From: Rotaria sp. Silwood1
Taxonomy: Eukaryota; Rotifera; Eurotatoria; Philodinida; Philodinidae
Assembly (NCBI GenBank): GCA_905250075.1
Contig: CAJNOP010000923.1
Coordinates: 1-64,000 of the forward strand
Length of the DNA: 64,000 nt
Direction of reading: 5' to 3'
Both the position numbers and the translations under genes were made by a program. Shown here piece by piece: positions 13,301 through 23,588 of this stretch. How positions within the stretch are numbered: position 1 is the stretch's first letter; each line of letters opens with the position of its first letter. The notes under the pieces were generated by a model that saw nothing but the letters and a program-made list of their open reading frames with translations, did no database searches and was not told where the DNA came from.

Positions 13301-13410
13301 AATAAAACTTAAAACATTGTTTTCAAAGAAATTTTGTAAATTTTCTGTTTTTTGTATCCTTGACACTCTCCTATAATCATTACGAAAAATTTGCTTTCGA
13401 TCATAAAAGA

Positions 13411-13442
13411 CCACTGTACAGTATGCACGGGTTCTCGCTAGT
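13411..13442 (+). mobile_element. Candidate Helitron 3' terminus
   Basis: About 130 bases after the helicase remnant, a perfect 10-bp palindrome ACTGTACAGT (13413-13422) is followed 15 bases later by CTAG (13438-13441) and then T. Helitrons end in CTRR next to a host T, with a short hairpin just upstream. The hairpin here has no loop beyond the palindrome centre, so it is a weak hairpin. Confidence 0.5.
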
Positions 13443-13679
13443 ATAATTATAGTGAGGGCAAAAAAGAGAGTAAACTCGCAGGTATTGCATAGTATAAAAT
13501 CTAATACTATTTATATTTGTGTTCAAACACAATATTCTGTATATTTGTACTGTGAATAATAGTATTTTTTTTCTATTTTTTGTTGTACTTTTTCTTGCAT
13601 AATGATTTTAAAACATTCACTGTTTATATAGATACTCCTAAACAAAAATCTTAATTGATTTACGTTAAATTTTCATATC

Positions 13680-14170
13680 TAGAAGTTCTTGATTTTTTTA
13701 TAATCATTAATTAACTAAATATCATATGTACTATAGAAGATTTTTGATAATTAATTAAGTAATAAAATAGATTCTAAATTTTATTATGAATTATCTCAAA
13801 CAAAAAAAAATAAATAAATAATTATGATTCAAGGATTTTTTTTCATATTTTATATTACATATTTTATAAGATTATTGAATTATATGAAAACATAACGGGT
13901 TGAAATAAGTGTGATACAAAGATTTTTTTTGATGGATGTTGATTAATCGAAGACTATTTCCTATTAGAGCCCTATCAAGTTGATCTCGAATCGACGGCTG
14001 GTATTTACCAAATACAAAAAAATGGAAAAAGAAATATTTCGTATCTTCAGAGCGACTATCGAAAACCGAATTGAAAATTTCATGAAGATAACCAAACTAC
14101 GATTTGACTGAATTCCCGTCCGAAATAGTTTGAATCTGACAGATTTCATTTTTTACATACTTCATTTGTT
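13680..14170. repeat. Copy B of a diverged dispersed repeat
   Basis: Shares an ordered set of short blocks with 9590-10080 (see there). This copy ends immediately before the telomere-like motif and the endogenous virus region, so the virus may have landed beside or inside an older repeat. Confidence 0.45.
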
Positions 14171-14189
14171 CTCTTCTTCAATTCAGGTA

Positions 14190-14260
14190 GGGTGTGAATG
14201 TGGGTGAGTGGGATTAAAGATCAAGAAGAAAGACACGCACACGCACACCCACATTCCACA
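14190..14260. repeat. Short telomere-like inverted motif
   Basis: GAATGTGGGTG (about 14197-14207) is mirrored on the other strand by CACACCCACATTCC (about 14243-14256), separated by about 35 bases, giving telomere-like units in both orientations. It lies between the dispersed repeat copy and the viral capsid-like region. Confidence 0.5.
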
Positions 14261-14719
14261 ATATCATCTGAAAAAGCCACGAAAAGCAAATTAAAATGAA
14301 TAGTTTATACTTACAATTGCTAAAACTGATGCCATTATGAACTCTAAAATAAAGCAAAAAATAAATAAAAAAACGTAGCATTGCACTTACCATCATCATT
14401 GTTTGACTTGATACCATAATTGTTTAATAATGCACACTCGCTGCTCGTAACAGTTTAACATAATTGAACATAGGTCGGCTGTATACCACAGCAAATGGTG
14501 ACATACAACAGTCGTATATCTTCGTATTTTGAAAAATTCATAACTATTTATCGGTCTATAAACAATACATGTGACCTGTTAACATCCTAGTACACCGAAA
14601 GAAGATATCTAAGATAATACCGGAGAAAATCGATTGTTGAACAAAAAGGAACGAAACAAAAGAAAAATAGCAACATGTAGTGCTTCTCATTATAATAATT
14701 CAGTAATCTATAGCAGGGT

Positions 14720-15231
14720 TGAGAAGAACATACGACGACGACGTTACCACCGGACACACCGATACCGCCGCAAGTGGAAACGCATCATGCGCAACCCCAA
14801 CAAAACGCCGAAACGTAAATACATGAAAAAATCATGCAGATACTTAGGAAAATTAATGAAGCTAACAAGAACAGACTTAAACTTAGGGCTTCCAAACTTC
14901 AATAGAATGACATACAAAGATACCAAATTTCTAACGTTATTAAATGGGAGGTAGAAAAACAGTTTTATTCAAATGGTCTATTCCGGAAGATTCTGACGCA
15001 ATGTGGCACCCAATGTCCACCATACTCTCAGCCAGAATCTCCACAATACTAGAAAACAACAAAACACTACCAATACCATCTATACCAGGAGACCTATACA
15101 TTCATTTCCCAGATGGGAACAACTGGCCCGTTGCCGACAAAACAGCCGGCTCAGATGCCGATTTCAGTCTACAAATAACCTGTGGCGCAGTTATGGAATC
15201 CAAATCAAACATCTTTTTTACACAAACATAA
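14720..15231 (+). pseudogene. Endogenous CRESS-DNA virus capsid-like gene, frame-disrupted
   Basis: From about 14725 the + strand encodes a strongly basic stretch rich in Arg, Lys and Tyr (IRRRRYHRTHRYRRKWKR), the usual N-terminal DNA-binding arm of small circular ssDNA virus capsids. That frame stops at TAG 14952. A second frame open from 14944 to TGA-free TAA 15231 continues with capsid-plausible sequence (FKWSIPED, PGDLYIHFPDG). The two frames differ by one base, consistent with an indel close to 14944-14954. No in-frame ATG precedes the basic arm, so the 5' end is missing or spliced. Codons are richer in G/C than the AT-rich surroundings. Position and orientation opposite to Rep match an ambisense CRESS genome. 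The capsid call rests on composition and context, not on a fold-level match. Confidence 0.6.
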
Positions 15232-15236
15232 CTTTT

Positions 15237-15291
15237 TCTTCTTGTAACTTTATTTTTTCTTGAAAGTTTATTTTACAAATAAACGAAAAAA
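15237..15291. terminator. Overlapping polyadenylation signals between capsid-like gene and Rep
   Basis: AATAAA on + at 15278-15283 suits the capsid-like gene. TTTATT at 15249-15254 and 15267-15272 gives AATAAA on minus for Rep. Only about 60 bases separate the two stop codons. Confidence 0.5.
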
Positions 15292-16434
15292 TTAGAAATC
15301 GGAAAATAATTCTTGTGCTTGATCAGATGTTAAACCTTGCAGAGCACCCGTAACATCACCAAAATCACCACAGCCTTGACAGTCTTGCATTTTGTGTGTT
15401 ACATCTACAACAACAACACGTCTCTTGAACATTGGATAATCATTTGGCATCCCATAATTAGAGATATATATATGTCGTGCTGGAGAAACGATAGTTCTAT
15501 CATCACAACATTTTTTCGATATCGTAGTTTCCTTATGATCCATAAGAGATAACAATGTATTCAAGTGCCATTGGTACTTGCACATATCGAAATCCTCGAA
15601 CCAAATGGAATCTACGTTGTCGGAAAGTGTTCCAAACAGAAAACCACTCGGTTCTCCAGCCTTCCAATACATTTTTCCCTTTAAAAAATAATCCACGACT
15701 TCGGTCTTACCACAACCTGGAGCACCTACTAGATATAAATGATTAATCCCATCATTGAGAACACCTAATATATCCCTCGTGATCTTGCAATTAATATTGG
15801 GTTCATATACCCTTCGTCGATTTGCTTCCTGTGATCGAGGGTCCTTAATGTGCTGCTCGATGATGCCGAGGGCAAATCTTGCATTTTGCCCAAGTGAACA
15901 AATGAATTCATCAACTTTGTCGACATGACGAATCGTACGATACTTAGTTCTTGGATGGTACCAACAACGAGCAAATAACGACAGTTCACTAACACGAACG
16001 TTGTATAAAAACGGTGAACGATCTTCTTTTGACAAATAAATCAACCAAGCTTTTGGAGACTTACAGACCTAAAATGTAAAGTCCAACCAGATATTATAAC
16101 TAAAGATAATTCTCAAAAATATCTGATTGTGCCTTACCTGAATATCAATCGAATAAAGTTCATCACCAAGAAAATTATTAATAATATCTTGTACCTCCAC
16201 CAAAAAATACTTATCGATAAAATCAATAAAACAATGGTGATGACGTCCAACAGCCACTGAATCATCGACCATACCAGTATCCGGATCTAATGGTGGAGAA
16301 TACTTTTCCTCACCAATAGCTAACCTCTTGACCAAATCACCACTAGTTAAAAATTCACCAAGACACGACTTATTCCATTCAACATGATTAATAGTCACAC
16401 AAAAACAATGACTACGTTGTCGACCAGACATCAC
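15292..16434 (-). CDS. rep: Endogenous CRESS-DNA virus Rep (HUH endonuclease + SF3 helicase), two exons
   Basis: Two minus-strand exons, 16434-16138 (99 codons) and 16068-15292, are joined by a 69-bp GT-AG intron (GTAAGG donor, TTTTAG acceptor, phase 0), giving 357 residues. The nuclease part has motif I CVTINH (about 12-17), the His motif II HHHCF (65-69) and motif III YLSK (110-113) with the catalytic Tyr. Motif III lies just downstream of the splice junction. The helicase part has Walker A GAPGCGKT (214-221), Walker B IWFEDFD (about 254-260), motif C ISN (about 301-303) and a basic KRR finger near 314. Reps of this group nick and join the origin and unwind DNA in rolling-circle replication. 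Every catalytic motif I looked for is present and there is no stop, so this copy is either young or kept by selection. Length is normal for the family. Whether the intron was viral or gained after integration is open. Confidence 0.88.
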
Positions 16435-16756
16435 TATTTATAATACTATCGAAATAAAAATGAGTTGCGGAATTGTACCACATTTCTTTAATGTAATACT
16501 CCCATCGTTGTTTGTGAATCTTATCTAATTTGTATACATAGTTTGATATTAGCACGATTTTGGAACCTATCCCTTTTCTATGAGTCTATTATTACCATTG
16601 ACAAGTCCCATTTTCGACATACTTTAATTTGGTATAAAATTTGTTATTGATGCTATTTAAAATCATAGGATTACTTTCAGTGAAAAAATATTTTGACTCA
16701 GTATGCACCATGGACTTGCACTTGGACGGATGATACGATTGAATCAGTTGGTTCAC

Positions 16757-16905
16757 CCCAGTGAAAATTATAATCGATTGAAATCTCCGAAATCAACAAT
16801 AAATTGATTTCGGAGATTTCAATCGATTATAATTTTGATTTTGTTGTAGAAAAATCCGATTATAATCTACTGAAATCTTCCATAATCTGATATTTTTCCA
16901 CTGGG
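16757..16905. mobile_element. MITE-like element with terminal and internal inverted repeats
   Basis: CCCAGTG at 16757-16763 is mirrored by CACTGGG at 16899-16905, with an A-rich/T-rich continuation. Inside, a perfect 33-bp inverted repeat (16764-16796 and 16804-16836) has a 7-base loop. The remaining right part (16837-16898) is a diverged copy of the same motif. No clear target-site duplication was found. No coding capacity; probably non-autonomous. Confidence 0.65.
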
Positions 16906-17287
16906 ATATGACCAAAATTTGTTCCTTTCTGAATAATTGTCATTTATTATAAAGATAGTATGCAGTGCAACTACAGATTGTTTATTCATATGTTTTAGAA
17001 GAGCGAATGATAATGATGGTGTGGCTTGGATAATTTCTGATGATAACAGTGGTATGCTAATATCATACATAGTTATGACATTGAAGGCTTTTTGTTTATT
17101 TGTATGTGGCAAGAATTTCACTTCTGTTTGTCGATCTTCCGTTTTTATTGTCAAGTATCAATCATGAAAACATTCATTGGTATATAGATGTTGACAAGCA
17201 TAATTAACACAACAGATATGTTCATTCGACTATTGTTAGCGGTTTTGCATGGTTCACTAGATAAATAGATGCTAATTTTGATGGGCT

Positions 17288-17953
17288 TTACCAGTTCTGG
17301 GTGCCTTTACCATCGTGCTGCACTCGTATCAGTTTAAATAACTTGGACACTGCTACGATTAGTATCCAACGTCGTTGCAATTGTAGCGATTCAATTGTAA
17401 TAAACCATTTTATTATTATATTTTTGTCAAGACCATCTACGGTTGTAATTGAAATATTGTTTGGTGAAAGGTACCTACTGTTGCTATTGCTTGTGACTAA
17501 ATTATTGCAGTTGCTACTTATGCACGTTCTATTTGTTCGAGAGTAAGTTCTTGCATTTTTTTTTGGATTAGTCATTAAAACTTATAGTAGTATTGAACAT
17601 AATGATAGAACATCACAATGATGAGTTTATACGGGTTCATCATTACGGTGTTGGTGATTGGTTATATTCGAGTAAATTTTTCAGTCATATCCTGAGATGG
17701 TTTATGTGTTGGTAAATTGTTCGTTGAATGTATCGTCGCCACTAGTACGTTATTCATTACAATACCATTTCTTGGAATCATCGTCAAAATACATTGATAA
17801 TAATTTGTGACAGTCATTTTTATCAATTTTGGTTGCATCGAATAGTTCGTCAACATTTAGTAACCATACCATTGAATATTTGATTAAATTGTTTCGGTAG
17901 ATATTTCTACGGATTGTACTCCTTTGAATAATAATTGAGTAGACAAAATACAT
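17288..17953 (-). pseudogene. Weak gene-like region, unknown
   Basis: Two minus-strand open stretches (17953-17750 and 17575-17288) have mixed, non-AT-driven amino acid content (for example WLLNVDELFDATKIDKND) and the DNA here is somewhat less AT-rich than its surroundings. No splice model joining them could be supported and no family is recognised. It may be the rest of a decayed gene, or of the integrated element to its left. Confidence 0.2.
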
Positions 17954-20707
17954 GACATGGTATTTGTTTACTATTCTCGTTGTCTTCCTATTTTTTTTGC
18001 TCTTTATATTGTTAGAAGTTAGCTTTCATTTGTCTTTCTGATGAGGTTCTTACAGTCACTAGTTTGCCGCTTTGATAGCTTCTTTAAGAAAAAAAAAAAT
18101 GTTTGTAACCTTTGATTGACGCACAATTGATCAGTGCACCAATGTAAAGTTATTCGGGTCGAAAATGCTGTTGTTTTATCGTATGATAGTCAAGGATGAT
18201 TGTAGTCGATCTACGTACATACTTTTTCGTTTATGGCAAAAACTCAGCAACTATCGACAAGTTCTATAATCGATAAGTGCGATATGATACCATCATAGAC
18301 AGAAGAGAAACAAAAAAAAAAGATAAGTGTTGATTCGTTCAGGAAGTGCACTAAGTGTTGTTATTGTGTTCCAACAATAGATTTATTCCCTATTGGCCAT
18401 AGCGAACCTGGAGAATAATATTAGCATTGTTGCGACCAAAATGCGTTCCACACTTTTTTGTCGGTAAATTTAATGAAAAAATTCAATTGTTGTATTTTAA
18501 CTGAATTAATTCGTTAAAAACGTTTAATTGATCATCAATGAGAAAAAAGAATAATTCAAATTAATTTAATAATTAGATGAAATCGAACTAAAGATTTGAA
18601 TCTATTGAAAATGTTTTATCATATATAAAAATAGTTCTCAATCGACTATTCATTTAACAGTTTAACAACAATTAAAACTTTAAATATTAAGATTAACTAT
18701 TGAATTAAATCCATCATTCTGATGAATTTCAATCATTTGATCATTGTTGAAATGTTTAATTAACATCATACATTTCCTAATGGTTTTATTTTAATTGATG
18801 ATAATTCTTCATTTTTTTTTTTTCAATGATCTATTTGAAAATAAAAAATCCAATAGTGACATATTTCTTGTATAGTCTAGACATTAGTAGTCGAGCATAA
18901 GAGAAGAACAGACAAAGATCATTGAGTATGTTTTTAGTTATCTTTGAAATAATTCTATCAATAAAACATTTCTATTCGAAATTCTAATTAGTTGAAATAT
19001 ACCAAACGTTTGAATAGGACGAATATATATGTAGAATAATTTCAACTAATTCAAATCAAAGATTATCCTAAACTCAATAGCATATATAAAAGTTCGCTGT
19101 CAAAAAACTATCATGTACTCAAAAGGGTTATTTAACGATTAAATCAACCTATTAATCAAGATAATATTGTTGATAGAATCGATGAAACAAATAATTATAT
19201 GTTATTAAGTACATTCTATATATATTAACATTGACTTTTCATAAGGAGAAAACAATTTATCTATTGAAAATCTATCTGAAAATAGAAAGAAGTTTTATCA
19301 CTATTTTAAGTCTAATAAATAGATATTTCAATAAAAAACAAAAAAAAAAATCTTATTTCCGAGATTTATCTGATAAACTAACATTGAAGTCGACTGCACA
19401 AATTCGACTCTGATAATTTGACGCTGACAAGTTTATCTAAACAATCGAATGAGATGATGTTTTCAACATGTTTATTATAGAATTATTTATATTTATCTAA
19501 ATTATTGAATAAATCATTCGTCAACTATTAAAGAAGAATTTTCATTAATAATATTAATAAATCAATAGAAATATATCTATTATTTGACATCGATTATATT
19601 CAAGGGGTTTTTTTTGTTTTGTTTTTTATATAATATAAACGTCTAATTGAATATTTTTATGATATTATTTATAATAAAAAATGTCGAAATATTAATCATT
19701 GAAGTAAAGAATTCAAGAGACACGTAAGAAATAGTTCTCGAAAAATCATATTTGACATGATTTATCCGAAACAAAAAGAACAATAATTTCAATTAAAATA
19801 AAAGAATTAACTAATTGTATTTGTCTGTGTATCAATCCTCGAATAATAAATAAGTAAATATAAAATATTTCTCTTTGGTAAGTATAGACTTTTTCATGAT
19901 TTATTTTCATAAAAACAAAACAAATTTTTAAAAGATAGTTTCAATATTGATCATAAATGAAATTTGTTAATTATTAATTTGATATTGTCAGATAAGAATT
20001 CAAATTCTTTATCTTCTTATCTTTTATCTTCCAATGACATATACTACATATCAAACATTTAAATAAAAAAATAATTTTTTTATATATATTAAACAAAAAT
20101 GACTATATTACAATTATGAATTTGTTCGTATCGATTATTGATAATCGATATTTTTTGTTGTTTATAATAATATATTATTCTATAATAATAATAGTAAATA
20201 GAAAAAAAATTGTTAAAGTTTTCAATGTAAAAAAAAAATGTAATTCTTTTTAATAAAATGAAGAGATGAACAAGGTAAATGTTGTTCAAGTGTAAATCAC
20301 GACATATTCAATATTTTTCTTTTTTAAATTATTTTCTTTTACTTATTATGTTGATGAAAAAACAAAAAAAAAGAAACTTTGAAAAAACTTATTCTAATTA
20401 AACAACAAATAAGGAAATAGTGCTTGAATGAATCAGTTAACGCCAACATTGTTTCTTTGATGACATAAACAAGAATTTTTTCTGACATTTTCAATTAAAC
20501 GATTCAGTTAAATCTAGATTTAATATATATTTAGTTAAATATATTATATCAAATAAATAAATAGAAGATATCTAACCTTAACTAACATAAATAAAAAGAA
20601 AAAAAGAAAAAGAAAGTTTTCATAATTAATAAATGAAATAAACAATCTATAGTAAACTAATTAAAAAAACAAAGAATAAGGTGAAGTTATTTTGTTTGAT
20701 AAATAAA
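17954..20707. other. AT-rich stretch without genes
   Basis: Poly-A/T runs and short chance frames only (for example 19231-19413, 20089-20289). No RNA gene, repeat boundary or regulatory motif could be supported. Confidence 0.4.
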
Positions 20708-21022
20708 TTAAGTATTCAGTTTTTTCTTGTTTAATTTATTTGTTTTGCTTTTTTCAAGACAATTGACCATTTCTGTTGATAGATCAAGTTTCGAAGGACG
20801 AATTATAATTGATCGAAGACGACGAATACAATTAAGAACTTCTGTTGTTTTCCATACTGTTTCACGACGATATCGACTATCTATTTAGATTTATTTCAAA
20901 ATAAATATTTAACATCTGCTTTTTTTCATTTATATAAATATATATTTACTTTCGATTTCATTTGTAAATACTTTTTCAATAATCATACATAGAAGTATTA
21001 GATAAAGCACTCGTTTATTCAT
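20708..21022 (-). CDS. Small secreted basic protein, two exons, unknown
   Basis: ATG at 21022 opens exon 1 (21022-20950), a GT-AG intron of 69 bp (20949-20881) follows, and exon 2 (20880-20708) ends in TAA; the phases agree and give 81 residues. Residues 1-20 (MNKRVLYLILLCMIIEKVFT) form a signal peptide. The mature part is basic, has two Cys (42 and 65, one possible disulfide), several Arg-Arg pairs that could be processing sites, and a Lys/Asn-rich end. Secreted peptide hormone, growth factor-like or effector roles are possible but unproven. It is transcribed divergently from another small secreted protein gene 222 bp away whose product also starts MNK. I do not recognise the family. Confidence 0.7.
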
Positions 21023-21244
21023 TGATATTCTATGAATAAAATATAAGTATACAATATGCAGATAGAGGGAATATCTTATCTTATGACAAAATACTTGTCA
21101 TCGAGAAATAAAATAGAGATAAGAGATTATTTATTCCTATATATATATATATACATGTATATGTATATGTATAAAAGTGAATGTTTATTTGTGTTTCAAG
21201 ATAAATAACTGTCGAGAAAAAAAAAGAAAGTTTGTTTTATTATA
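21023..21244. promoter_or_regulatory. Shared 5' region of two divergent secreted-protein genes
   Basis: A 222-bp interval separates the two start codons. It holds an alternating TA run (about 21138-21172) with TATATA elements usable in either direction. A shared promoter is an inference from the spacing. Confidence 0.45.
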
Positions 21245-21685
21245 ATGAATAAATTATTCTTATTTGTTATTATTATTGGTATTATATTACCAAGCGAATC
21301 ATTTTTAGGTGGACTAAGACGCACGTAAGATATATTTTTATTTTATTTAATTAATTAAAATCTAAATAAATTTTTAAAAAAAAACTAAAAGATGTGATTG
21401 TAAAGCGGTTTCGGATACAGTTCATTTTCCATTTCATAAATGGAAAATCTCAAGTTGTGCATTTTGTTCGTGTAATAATCCAGCTATGGCTAATTGTGAA
21501 CAAGCATGTCAAGATATGGTTAAAAATTATGCTAATACTGGTTAAATAAACACTTTTATTTAAAATTAATTATTTTTGTTAATATAGGTTGTGGAAAAAC
21601 AATTCGAGGTTCAAAAACAGTTTATAAATATGATGCAGGTGGATGTGGAAAAGGTGTTGGAAAAGAAGTTTACACTTGTGCTTAA
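21245..21685 (+). CDS. Small secreted Cys-rich protein, three exons, unknown
   Basis: Exons 21245-21324, 21392-21540 and 21588-21685 join in phase through GT-AG introns of 67 and 47 bp to give 108 residues. Residues 1-19 are a clear signal peptide (MNKLFLFVIIIGIILPSES). The mature part has ten Cys (28, 30, 49, 52, 54, 62, 66, 78, 96, 107), enough for five disulfides, including the tight SCAFCSC cluster, and ends TCA. This is the layout of a compact disulfide-stabilised extracellular protein; the function is unknown and no named family is claimed. AATAAA-type sequence follows directly after the stop. Its divergent neighbour also encodes a small secreted product, so the two may be co-expressed. 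Confidence 0.8.
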
Positions 21686-22470
21686 ATAAACGAACAAAAA
21701 ACAAAATTTGTCAGTTTTCGTAGTTGTGCTTTTTTTTGTTTTTGTTTTTGTTTTTGTTATTAAATAAACAAGCAATTGATTTCGTTTGATAGATTTTAAT
21801 AATTAATTTGAAATGAAATTAATTAAGAATATTAAATGTAAACAAAAAAAAACAAAAAAAAAAAGAAAATATTGATATATATATGTATATATATAGTTAT
21901 ATTAAGTTTTTGTGTTTTTCGTGACAAGATTCAGTTCCGGTGGTGTCATAAAACATTAACCAATTTGCAGAGATTCTATCACAAAAAAAAAACAGAAAAT
22001 CTTCACCATGCAATCCGATTTGGGAATGTCACGGAAGCAGAAAAATATTCAGCCTTTTTTTTCTTGTTTCTTGTTTCTTTTTCTCTTTCCTTTCTCATTC
22101 ATCAATCGAAACGACGAGAAATAACGATCGGCAACCGTTTGAATTACGTTCAAATAGAAACAAACACTTTTTATTCTCGTTAGCAGGTAAAACAATATTG
22201 AAAATTTCTTCTGGTTTTTTTTTTTGTTTTTCATTAAGGGAAACAATATTAGAATAAAAAAAAAGTGTCGATTTGCGTGTTTTGCTGGATTTTTGTTTTT
22301 TGTCTAATAAAAAGTTAATCTAATGATAAAATCTAATGTTAAATGACAAGGAACCTTGCTTATACTGTCAAAGATTGTAACTTAATCTGTCATCTATCTT
22401 GTATAATCTAAGAGAAGCATAAGATCTTTGATTTTTTTTTTTATCGCTGTCATCACCTATCAACCATCAT

Positions 22471-22502
22471 ATTCTTATTCTTATTCTTATTCTTATTCTT
22501 TT
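22471..22502. repeat. Microsatellite (TTATTC)n
   Basis: About five tandem TTATTC units, slightly imperfect at the right end. Confidence 0.8.
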
Positions 22503-23426
22503 CTTTTTATTTTAACATATCAAAAGAAAAAAAAAATAACTAGACAGGAAAAATATGTTGTCTGATCTTGTTGCATTACTTCAGTGAGTAAATGACTGAC
22601 GACTCGCTTAATTGTTCATCTTCTCTTTCTTGTTGTTTTTTTTTCTTCCGCTTTTTTTGTTCTGTCAGCTTTGAATTGGTGTTCTGTTGCCGTCATCATC
22701 ATCATCATCAACATCATCAACATCATCATCATTCTCCTCGTTGAAAATACAATTAAACCGGAAATGACAAGAAACAACTTTGATGATGATTTTTGTGTTT
22801 GTGCCCGAGAGAAGAAAACTACCAGAGGAGAAACGAGTTTTTTGCTGCTGTTTATAATGAAAAACGAGATGATGATGACGAGATAAACATTATAAATGAG
22901 TCAGTTTAGTTTGCTTGATTAGACTGTTCATAACAGGCCGATATATTCAATTTGTATGTCAGCTTTGTTTATGACCGACAGTGAAAAACAAATTGAATAT
23001 ATATTTATATTTATATATATATATAGGTGACATTTGCCGATAAAAGAATAAAAATAATATAAGACAAAGGCATTGATATAAGCGTGTCTTTTTGTTTTTT
23101 TTTTCTCATGTTTCATATTGGTATAAGTTATTGAAATAAATGACATAGATATATTCTAGTTTCTATTAGTGCGTGACAAACAAGTGCCGGAAGTCAGCTG
23201 TTCCTTATTCTTACATTGTTAATCGAATTATTCTGTTGCTTTTTTTTTCATCTATATCGATGAAAGCGATCTCTACTACCTCATATTTATCCCTTATAGA
23301 AATATAAAGAGGAAAAAGCAGAAACATGTTTTAGCCTGTAGACTCACACACACATCAATTATAAAAAAAGAAAAAAAAGCGAGAAGATGGAAAAAACACG
23401 AGAGAAAAAAGACATGCATAGACATA

Positions 23427-23457
23427 GACACACACACACACACACACTCACACACAT
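23427..23457. repeat. Microsatellite (CA)n
   Basis: An interrupted CA dinucleotide run about 130 bp upstream of the HCN start codon. Confidence 0.8.
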
Positions 23458-23588
23458 ATCTAAGCATCGTTAAGTATTAGTGCTTAACTGAATGCGTTAA
23501 CTAACATGATCTTATCGAAGAAAATCCGAATAAGAAAAATGCGAATGACACACTTGGGAATCTAATGAGTCTATTTTAGGTCTACTCA

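Larger units (their letters stand above)
21686..23588. other. Intergenic with simple repeats, 5' of the HCN gene
   Basis: Contains a TTATTC hexamer tract (about 22471-22502), an ATC trinucleotide tract (about 22693-22732) and a CA tract (about 23427-23457), with long pyrimidine or purine runs between. Frames found here are chance products of these repeats. The 5' UTR and promoter of HCN probably lie at the right end, but no element could be pinned down. Confidence 0.45.

Noticed and set aside
14744..14926. 60-codon frame on minus opposite the capsid-like arm.
   Set aside because: Shadow of the Arg-rich coding strand.
16440..16501. Rolling-circle origin of the integrated virus: TAGTATTAT (minus, 16448-16440) and GAGTATTAC (minus, 16501-16493).
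   Set aside because: The second fits the NANTATTAC nonanucleotide, but neither is flanked by a stem, which true CRESS origins need. In AT-rich DNA such words arise by chance.
16867..17154. 95-codon frame on minus next to the hairpin element.
   Set aside because: Overlaps the element's end and has no recognisable motif or splice context.
22471..22502. Tandem TTATTC repeats as a possible CRISPR-like or regulatory array.
   Set aside because: Plain microsatellite without spacers.
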